Assembly: GCF_001010355.1 (NCBI RefSeq)
Contig: NZ_JPLA01000003.1
Coordinates: forward strand, 1 to 64,000
Source of the DNA: Dyella japonica DSM 16301
Lineage (GTDB): Bacteria; Pseudomonadota; Gammaproteobacteria; Xanthomonadales; Rhodanobacteraceae
Direction of reading: 5' to 3'
DNA length: 64,000 nt
Below the pieces are notes generated by a model. The model did no database searches and had not been told where the DNA came from. It was given only the letters and a program-made list of their open reading frames with translations. Shown piece after piece: positions 58,283-64,000 of the stretch (position 1 is its first letter; every line of letters begins with the position of its first letter). The translations under genes and the position numbers were made by a program.

Positions 58283-58797
58283 CAGTCGTCCCCTTCATCG
58301 GTCGGCTTGTCGTCGGTGACGGTGACCGCCGCGCGTCCGCGCCGGCGCACCGTGACCACCACTACGGCCGCACCGGCCAGCAAGATCACCAACGGTCCAA
58401 ACCACAGCAGCAGCGTGCTGGTTTTTACCGGAGGGTCGTACAACACGAAATCGGAATAGCGATCGACCAGGTATTGCTTGATCTCCTCGTCGCTCTTGCC
58501 CTGCTGCATCAGGTTGAACACTTCGTGCCGCAGGTCGCGCGCGAGGTCGGCGTTGGAGTCGGCGAGGTTTTCGTTCTGGCAGACCAGGCAACGCAGTTCG
58601 CGCGTGAGGCTTTGGAAGCGGACTTCCTGGGCGTGGTCTTTGAAGGGCAGGGGGTCGATGGCCTGGGCGAAGGCGATGCTGGCGACGAGGAACAACAGAA
58701 GAACCTGTGGGAGCGCACCCTGTGCGCGACGCCAGGCTGGCCGCCTCGTAGGATTGTCGCGCACAGGGTGCGCTCCCACAAAAAGGCGGCGGATCAT
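58279..58797 (-). CDS. ccmH: Cytochrome c maturation protein CcmH with REP-derived N-terminal insert
   Basis: This 172-residue thiol-disulphide protein keeps apocytochrome CxxCH motifs reduced for haem attachment. LRCLVCQNENLADSNADLARDLR carries the catalytic Cys70 and Cys73. Two helices flank the periplasmic domain (the second is about 125-150). The N-terminus is odd: MIRRLF is followed by about 25 residues (VGAHPVRDNPTRRPAWRRAQGALPQ region) encoded by a complete 75-bp REP element, and only then does the hydrophobic core LLLFLVASIAFA begin. The insertion is in frame, so the signal is extended rather than broken. No better start lies after the REP. Confidence 0.9.
   Translation of the reverse strand: MIRRLFVGAHPVRDNPTRRPAWRRAQGALPQVLLLFLVASIAFAQAIDPLPFKDHAQEVRFQSLTRELRCLVCQNENLADSNADLARDLRHEVFNLMQQGKSDEEIKQYLVDRYSDFVLYDPPVKTSTLLLWFGPLVILLAGAAVVVVTVRRRGRAAVTVTDDKPTDEGDDW
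58706..58780. repeat. REP-type inverted repeat inside ccmH
   Basis: Perfect 25-base arms at 58706-58730 and 58756-58780, same family as 367-447. The whole element lies within the ccmH coding region and is exactly 75 bp (25 codons). Confidence 0.92.
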
Positions 58798-59336
58798 GGC
58801 TGTTCCTTGGACAACGCCGCAATCGCCGGCTTCAATTCCTTCGCAATCACCTCAGGCGTCAGCGGGCCGATGCGCTTGTAGCGGATCACGCCCTTGCCAT
58901 CGACCAGAAAACTTTCCGGTGCGCCATACACGCCGAAATCAATCGCGGTACGGCCTTCGCGATCGACGATGATCATGTCGTACGGATTGCCGTGCTTGGC
59001 CAGCCAGTCCTTGGCGTCTTCCGGCGCATCTTTGTAGTTGTAGCCGACCACCGGCACACCGATGGTCTTGCCTTCGGTCATCAGCACGGGATGTTCCTCG
59101 CCGCAGGCGATGCACCAGCTGGCGAACACGTTGATCAGGTAAGGCTTGCCCAGCATGGCGTCGCGGCTGACGGTCTGCGCGGGATCGTCCAGCTTGGGCA
59201 GCACGAAGGCCGGCGCCGGTTTGTTGATCAGCGGCGAAGGCACTTCGCGCTGGTCGTGCTGGGTGTTCCACCAGATGCCGAAGCCGAACAAGGCCACCAG
59301 CAGCAGGAAGCCGAAGAAGGGAATCAGGCGGCTCAT
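58794..59336 (-). CDS. ccmG: Thiol:disulphide oxidoreductase CcmG/DsbE
   Basis: This 180-residue periplasmic thioredoxin-like protein is anchored by one N-terminal helix (about 5-24). The redox site is WCIAC (Cys75, Cys78) and is followed by the acidic EEHP of CcmG. The cis-Pro loop GAPESFLVD is present. It reduces CcmH and apocytochrome c. The start at 59336 gives the normal short anchor; the longer frame overlaps ccmF. Overlaps of four bases with both neighbours show tight coupling. Confidence 0.94.
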   Translation of the reverse strand: MSRLIPFFGFLLLVALFGFGIWWNTQHDQREVPSPLINKPAPAFVLPKLDDPAQTVSRDAMLGKPYLINVFASWCIACGEEHPVLMTEGKTIGVPVVGYNYKDAPEDAKDWLAKHGNPYDMIIVDREGRTAIDFGVYGAPESFLVDGKGVIRYKRIGPLTPEVIAKELKPAIAALSKEQP

Positions 59337-61306
59337 GCGCGCGACTCCTGCAGCGTGGTTGCCGGCACCGTTGCCGTCTCGGCCACGCGCTTGGTGCGGA
59401 AGCGACGATCGGCCGCGGCAAAGAAACCGCCCAGCATCATCAGCAGACCACCGGCCCAGATCCAGCGTACGAACGGCTTGTCGTAAAGACGCAATGCCCA
59501 CGCGCCTTCGGGCTGCTTCGCATCCATCGGTTCGCCCAGCGCCACGTAGAGATCGCGGAACAGGCCCGGATTGATTGCCGATTCCGTCTGCACCTGGCCG
59601 CGCAGGTAGGTGCGTTTCTGCGGATGCATCACGGCCACGGTGCTGCCGTTGCGCGTGACAGTGACCGTGCCTTGGTCGCCCTGCCAGTTGGGGCCCTGCG
59701 TATGCTGCACGCCGTCGAAGCGGAATTCGTAGCCGCCGATGCTTTCGGTCTGGCCCGGCGCCACGCGCACGTCACGCTCCACGCTCAGCGCATTGGTGAG
59801 CAGTACGCCGGCAAGGAAGACGCCCACGCCGAAATGCGCGAGCAGCATGCCGGCCATCTCGGCGGGATAGCGCCGACCGGCGGGCATCTCGCGCCAACGC
59901 TTGATCACGTAAAGCAGGGTGCCGAAGCCGCACCACACCGCGGCGGCGGTGCCGGCAATCGCCTTGCTTTCGCCGCTGGTGACGAACGCCGCGACGATGG
60001 CGCAGGCGATGGCCGCCAGTCCGGCGCGCAGCATCACTTTTTTCAGCACCGGCACATCGCTCTTGCCCCAGCGCAGGTACGGGCCGAACGGCAGCAACAG
60101 CACGATCGGCAGCATCAGCAGGGTGAACAGGAAACCGAAGTAGGGCGGGCCTACTGAGATCTTGCCGAGATTCAACGCATCGCCCAGCAAGGGGAACAGC
60201 GTGCCGAGCAGCACCATGGCGGCGGCCACGGTAAGCATCAGGTTGCCGACCAGGATCGCTGTTTCACGCGAGACCACGGCGAATGGCTTGCCGCCCGCCA
60301 CTTTCGGTGCGCGCATCGCATAGAGCAGCAGCGAACCGCCCACCACGATGGCGAGGAAGCAGAGGATGAACAGGCCACGGCGCGGATCGGAGGCAAACGC
60401 ATGCACCGAGGTGAGCACGCCCGAACGCACCAGGAACGTACCCAGCAACGAGAGCGAGAACGCGAAGATGGAAAGCAGGATGGTCCAGGCACGCAGACCG
60501 CCGCGCTTCTCCGTCACGGCCTGCGCGTGGATCAGCGCAGCACCCACCAGCCACGGCATGAAGCTCGCGTTCTCCACCGGATCCCAGAACCACCAGCCGC
60601 CCCAGCCCAGCTCGGCATACGCCCACCAGCTGCCCGCGACGATGCCGGCGGTGAGGAAGCCCCAGGCCACGTTCGTCCACGGACGCGCCCAGCGCACCCA
60701 GGCCTGTTCCAGTTCGCCCCCCAACAGCGCAGCGATGGAGAACGCAAACGCCACCGAGAAACCGACGTAGCCCATGTAGAGCACCGGCGGATGGAACGTC
60801 ATGCCCGGATCCTGCAGCACCGGGTTCAGATCACCGCCATCGGGCGGCATCGGCAACAGGCGTGCAAACGGGTTGGAGGTGAAGATGATGAAGGCTAGAA
60901 AACCAACTGCCACCAGGCCCAGCACGCCGAGCACGCGCGCCACGAACACTTCAGGCAGGTTGCGACTCAGTGCAGCGAGCGCGAGCGTCCACAGATTGAG
61001 GATGAAGATCCACAGCAGCAGCGAACCTTCGTGCGCGCCCCACACGGCGGCGACACGGTAGTACCACGGCAAGGCAAGGTTGGAATTGTCGGCGACGTAC
61101 TGCACCGAAAAGTCGAACGTGAGGAACGACCACACCAACAGTCCGAAGGCGAGCGCGACGAATACGGCCTGTCCTGCCGCCGCAGGGCGGGCCACCGACA
61201 TCAGCGCGCGGCTGCCGCTCCAGGCGCCGATCAGCGGCAGCACGCCTTGGGCCAGTGCGAGCAGCAGCGCGAGGATCAGGGCGAGTTGGCCAAGTTCGGG
61301 GGTCAT
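59333..61306 (-). CDS. ccmF: Haem lyase CcmF
   Basis: This 657-residue protein has about 15 membrane helices. The tryptophan-rich WWD segment [20 protein letters not shown] binds haem, and conserved His residues (for example in [19 protein letters not shown]) serve as haem ligands. With CcmH and CcmI it attaches haem to apocytochromes. Length is normal. It overlaps ccmE and ccmG by four bases each. Confidence 0.95.
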   Translation of the reverse strand: MTPELGQLALILALLLALAQGVLPLIGAWSGSRALMSVARPAAAGQAVFVALAFGLLVWSFLTFDFSVQYVADNSNLALPWYYRVAAVWGAHEGSLLLWIFILNLWTLALAALSRNLPEVFVARVLGVLGLVAVGFLAFIIFTSNPFARLLPMPPDGGDLNPVLQDPGMTFHPPVLYMGYVGFSVAFAFSIAALLGGELEQAWVRWARPWTNVAWGFLTAGIVAGSWWAYAELGWGGWWFWDPVENASFMPWLVGAALIHAQAVTEKRGGLRAWTILLSIFAFSLSLLGTFLVRSGVLTSVHAFASDPRRGLFILCFLAIVVGGSLLLYAMRAPKVAGGKPFAVVSRETAILVGNLMLTVAAAMVLLGTLFPLLGDALNLGKISVGPPYFGFLFTLLMLPIVLLLPFGPYLRWGKSDVPVLKKVMLRAGLAAIACAIVAAFVTSGESKAIAGTAAAVWCGFGTLLYVIKRWREMPAGRRYPAEMAGMLLAHFGVGVFLAGVLLTNALSVERDVRVAPGQTESIGGYEFRFDGVQHTQGPNWQGDQGTVTVTRNGSTVAVMHPQKRTYLRGQVQTESAINPGLFRDLYVALGEPMDAKQPEGAWALRLYDKPFVRWIWAGGLLMMLGGFFAAADRRFRTKRVAETATVPATTLQESRA

Positions 61307-61776
61307 TGCGGTTTGTCCTGTCCGGCTTCCTCGTTCACTTTCTTGCCTTCGTGGGCCTTGGCCATGGCGTCCTTCAGCTCTTTGGGCATATAGGTTTCGT
61401 CATGCTTGGCCAGCACTTCGGTGGCGATGAAGCGGGCGTTGTCCATGTGGCCGGTGGCGATCACGGACTGATTGTCGCGAAACAGGTCGGGCAGGATGCC
61501 GGTGTATTCGACGGGCATCGAGCCGCTCGCATCGACCACGGTGAAGGTGACCTTCAGCGATTCCTTGCTGCGCTGGATCGAGCCGGACTTGACCATGCCG
61601 CCCAGGCGGAAGGTCTTGTAGCTGGTGGCTTGTCCCGTCTGCACCTGGCTGGGCGTGAACAGGTAATTCATGTTCTGCTGCAGGGCGAACACGATCAGCG
61701 CCACCGCTACCAGGGCGGCGGCTATCACGAGTAGGACGATGGTAAGCCTGCGCTTGCGTGTGGGGTTCATGCTCAT
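61303..61776 (-). CDS. ccmE: Haem chaperone CcmE
   Basis: This 157-residue membrane-anchored chaperone has a single N-terminal helix (about 10-32) and an OB-fold periplasmic domain. The haem-binding His125 lies in [10 protein letters not shown], as in E. coli CcmE (His130). [13 protein letters not shown] is the family start of the domain. The C-terminus is a charged flexible tail. ATG 61776 or the second Met (61770) could start translation. Confidence 0.95.
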   Translation of the reverse strand: MSMNPTRKRRLTIVLLVIAAALVAVALIVFALQQNMNYLFTPSQVQTGQATSYKTFRLGGMVKSGSIQRSKESLKVTFTVVDASGSMPVEYTGILPDLFRDNQSVIATGHMDNARFIATEVLAKHDETYMPKELKDAMAKAHEGKKVNEEAGQDKPQ

Positions 61777-61791
61777 TCGCGTAGGTGCGTC

Positions 61792-61977
61792 TTAGGGCGC
61801 GGTAGGGTTGCGTTGCTGACGTGCCGCCTGGCGCGCCATGCGACCGCGCAGCTCGCGCAGGTTGCGGCGGCGGCGCAGCCACGGATTGATGTAGTCGGCA
61901 ATAAGTACGATGAAGAACACCGCATAGGCAGGCCACACATACATGGCGTAACCGCCCATGGCGAAGAAGGTGCTCAT
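61792..61977 (-). CDS. ccmD: Haem exporter subunit CcmD
   Basis: This 61-residue small protein has one TM helix (about 8-30, YAMYVWPAYAVFFIVLIADYI) followed by a strongly basic cytoplasmic tail with RRRRNLRELRG. CcmD is always this short and sits between ccmC and ccmE, as here. It helps release haem-loaded CcmE from CcmABC. The start overlaps the ccmC stop by four bases. Confidence 0.92.
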   Translation of the reverse strand: MSTFFAMGGYAMYVWPAYAVFFIVLIADYINPWLRRRRNLRELRGRMARQAARQQRNPTAP

Positions 61978-62732
61978 GCCTGTCCCTCGCGTTGGGCGAT
62001 CTGCTTCACCCAGTCCTTGCCGCTTTCCATCGACAGCAGATCGGTGCGCACGCGACCAAACAGGCTGGCGATGTAATAGAACTTGGTGGCGGCCATCATG
62101 GTGAGCAGCGGCCACAGCATGGCGGTGCTAATCTTTGACGGACCGAGGATGCGAATCGTGGAACCCTGGTGCAATGTGTTCCACCAGTTCACCGAGAAAT
62201 GCACGATCGGCACATTGATGATGCCGATGATGGCGAGGAAGGCCGCGGCGCGTGCACCCTGGCGGCGATCTTCGAAGGAGTGATACAGACCGATCACGCC
62301 CAGATAAAGAAACAGCAGCACCAGTTCAGAGGTGAGGCGTGCATCCCACGTCCACCAGGTGCCCCACATCGGCTTGCCCCACAGCGAACCGGTCACCAGC
62401 GTGATGAAGGTGAAGGCCGCGCCGATCGGCGCCGATTCCATCGCCACCACTTCGGCCAGCTTGATGCGCCAGACCAGCGAAATAAACGAAGCCACCGCCA
62501 TCAGCCCGTAAACGAACAGGCTCATCCATGCGCAGGGCACGTGGATGAAGATGATGCGGTAGGCGTCACCTTGCTGATAGTCGGCGGGCGCGAGCACCAA
62601 GCCGCCATACATCGCGATGGCGCCCAACAACACGGCGATGCCCAGGGCCCAGGGTCGCAGCGTGCCGGCAAACCGATAGAAGTTCGGTGGCGAGCTGAGC
62701 TTGTGCACCCACAAGGGTATCCAGTTGGCCAT
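61974..62732 (-). CDS. ccmC: Haem-handling protein CcmC
   Basis: This 252-residue membrane protein has six helices. The WWD segment GTWWTWDARLTSELVLLFLY and two conserved His residues (IHVPCAWMS, VHFSVNWWNTLHQG) hold haem for transfer to CcmE. Length is normal. It starts four bases after ccmB, overlaps ccmD, and belongs to the ccm operon. Confidence 0.95.
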   Translation of the reverse strand: MANWIPLWVHKLSSPPNFYRFAGTLRPWALGIAVLLGAIAMYGGLVLAPADYQQGDAYRIIFIHVPCAWMSLFVYGLMAVASFISLVWRIKLAEVVAMESAPIGAAFTFITLVTGSLWGKPMWGTWWTWDARLTSELVLLFLYLGVIGLYHSFEDRRQGARAAAFLAIIGIINVPIVHFSVNWWNTLHQGSTIRILGPSKISTAMLWPLLTMMAATKFYYIASLFGRVRTDLLSMESGKDWVKQIAQREGQA

Positions 62733-62736
62733 TGTC

Positions 62737-63423
62737 TTAAGCGTCCAGAGCTATGCGGAGGGCGGTGGCGCAAGCCAGCGGGGCCAGCACCATGGCCATG
62801 ACCAGCGCGGCGCCCAGCCAGGCGATGGGCGCGAGCCACGGCAGCCCTTGTTGAGCCGCGGCGACAGCGCCGGCGGCAAAAATCACCACGGGTACGCACA
62901 GCGGCAGCAGCATCAGCGCCAGCAGCATACCAGAGCGCCTGGAGCCGGCCGTGAGCGCCACCAGCACCGCACCGAGCAGGCTCAGCAGCGGCGTGGAGAG
63001 CAGCAGCGCGTAGACCAGCACCGGCATCACCGCGGTCGGCAAATGCAGCATGCCCGCCAGCAGCGGCGCGATGACGATGAGCGGCAAAGCCGTGGTGATC
63101 CAGTGCGCAAGAATTTTCATCGCTAGCATGAGTGCCAGCGGCTGGGGTGAAAGGATGAGTTGTTCGAGCGATCCGTCTTCGATATCGCTGCGGAACATGG
63201 CATCGAGCGCCAGCAGCATGGCCAGCAGCATGGTCACCAGCACCGCGCCGCCGGCAATACGCTGCAGCAGCGCTTCCTCCGGCCCCAGCGCAAACGGAAA
63301 CAGCGTGATGACGATCAGCGCATACAGCACCGGCATGACGATGTCGCCACGACGACGCCAGGCCAGGGTGAGGTCGCGGCGCAGGACGGCGACGCAGGCG
63401 GGACCGAGCGGCGCGTGATTCAT
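62737..63423 (-). CDS. ccmB: Haem exporter permease CcmB
   Basis: This 228-residue ABC permease has six helices and the CcmB pattern LRRDLTLAWRRRGDIVMPVLYALIV, then DIEDGSLEQLILSPQPL. It works with CcmA. The start at 63423 overlaps the end of ccmA by four bases; the longer upstream frame is the antisense-like shadow of ccmA. Length is normal. Confidence 0.94.
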   Translation of the reverse strand: MNHAPLGPACVAVLRRDLTLAWRRRGDIVMPVLYALIVITLFPFALGPEEALLQRIAGGAVLVTMLLAMLLALDAMFRSDIEDGSLEQLILSPQPLALMLAMKILAHWITTALPLIVIAPLLAGMLHLPTAVMPVLVYALLLSTPLLSLLGAVLVALTAGSRRSGMLLALMLLPLCVPVVIFAAGAVAAAQQGLPWLAPIAWLGAALVMAMVLAPLACATALRIALDA

Positions 63424-64000
63424 GCGTGCATGCGCACCCGTTTTGGCTCGCCGTTGAGAAAGCTCACCGCACCATGGCTGGTGACCAGCGCGGCGCCGCC
63501 ATCGGCAGCATGTTGGGTGAGCAGGCGATTGACCAGTTCGATGCCGGTGCGATCGAGGTTGGCGTACGGTTCGTCCAGCAGCCACAGCGTGGCTGGCAGC
63601 AACAGCAGGCGTGCGAGCGCCGCGCGTTTCTTCTGACCGGCGGAAAGCCGGCGCACGGGTTCGTCTTCGTAGCCGGCCAGGCCGATATCGGCGAGCACGC
63701 CATCGACGCTGCGTCCATCGCGAGTGCCGTACAGACCTGCCGCTACGGCGAGGTTCTCCCGCGCGCTGAGATCGGATTTCAGTCCCAGGTGGTGACCAAG
63801 AAATTGCGTGTCGCCCAGATGTTCGTCGCGACGCCAAGGCTGGCCGCGCCAGTCCAGCGACCCTTCGTCGATATGCAGCAAGCCGGCGAGGATGCGCAGC
63901 AAGGTGGTCTTGCCGCTGCCGTTGTCGCCTTCCACCAAGGCCACTTCACCCTCGCGCAGGCAGAAGTCCAGCGGGCCGAACACGGGTTCGTCCTGGCGGT
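63420..64000 (-). CDS. ccmA: Haem exporter ATPase CcmA (5' end outside window)
   Basis: This is the 3' part (about 193 residues) of the CcmA ATPase. Walker A GDNGSGKTT, signature RLSAGQKKRAALARLLLLPATLWLLDEPYANLD (signature and Walker B) and the switch His in VTSHGAV are all present. The frame stays open to the window end, so the start codon lies beyond 64000. CcmAB drives release of haem-CcmE. It is probably the first gene of ccmABCDEFGHI-metX. Confidence 0.94.
   Translation of the reverse strand, partial: RQDEPVFGPLDFCLREGEVALVEGDNGSGKTTLLRILAGLLHIDEGSLDWRGQPWRRDEHLGDTQFLGHHLGLKSDLSARENLAVAAGLYGTRDGRSVDGVLADIGLAGYEDEPVRRLSAGQKKRAALARLLLLPATLWLLDEPYANLDRTGIELVNRLLTQHAADGGAALVTSHGAVSFLNGEPKRVRMHA

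Overview
The window is a high-GC gammaproteobacterial chromosome segment. It most resembles the Xanthomonadales, probably the Rhodanobacteraceae (a Dyella, Luteibacter or Rhodanobacter relative). Three things suggest this: dispersed REP hairpins built on GGGAGCGCACCCTGTGCG and on the 'CCCGGCTTTCGCCGGG' type; an alpha-amino acid ester hydrolase close in motif to the Xanthomonas enzyme; and a MetX of the xanthomonad type next to a cytochrome c maturation operon. The assignment rests on recalled family features, not on a database search. I saw no transposase, integrase, phage gene, rRNA or CRISPR array.

Layout. 0-0.5 kb: repeat-rich intergenic DNA. 0.5-9.6 kb: a four-gene tripartite efflux operon (mdtA-mdtB-mdtC-outer membrane factor, minus strand). 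9.9-16.5 kb: DMT transporter, glutaryl-CoA dehydrogenase, a GNAT/nucleotidyltransferase pair, a fused branched-chain 2-oxoacid dehydrogenase E1, and an Ivy-like lysozyme-inhibitor lipoprotein. 16.6-22.3 kb: a PAP2 phosphatase, then three exported serine/alpha-beta hydrolases. 22.5-27.1 kb: a compact chemosensory cluster with a soluble two-PAS BdlA-like receptor, CheR, CheD and a protein made of three CheW domains, behind a sigma-28-like promoter. 27.3-28.5 kb: two small exported proteins (RcnB-like and DUF3761-like). 28.6-32.2 kb: a TetR-controlled ABC/HlyD exporter operon of the CecR-YbhGFSR type. 32.3-38.5 kb: ester hydrolase, AraC-GyrI regulator, VOC protein, diguanylate cyclase and FMN reductase. 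38.6-43.8 kb: small exported protein, polyphosphate kinase, AraC regulator and Fsr-like MFS pump.

43.9-49.2 kb: murB, pyrD, a methyltransferase, two small membrane proteins and an alpha-aminoadipic semialdehyde dehydrogenase. 49.3-55.5 kb: a stretch bounded by tRNA-Arg(CCT) and tRNA-Leu(CAA). It holds an orphan RcsB-like response regulator, several small uncharacterised genes, a 2'-5' RNA ligase-like protein and a methyltransferase, and it includes about 1.1 kb with no confident gene. 55.5-64 kb: a cysteine dioxygenase-family gene, metX and the complete ccmABCDEFGHI cytochrome c maturation operon (ccmA is cut by the window end).

The most notable items are the following. (1) The BdlA-like/CheR/CheD/triple-CheW module has no CheA, CheY or CheB beside it. 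(2) A 75-bp REP hairpin sits in frame in the signal-peptide region of ccmH, adding about 25 residues. (3) The MdtC-like pump subunit carries a Ser/Thr-rich insert. (4) Candidate regulatory sites are the tandem palindromes and sigma-28-like promoter before the receptor gene, an operator-like inverted repeat over the tetR start, and Pho-box-like sequences before ppk. Nothing here is clearly a wholly new system; the chemosensory module is the best candidate for one.
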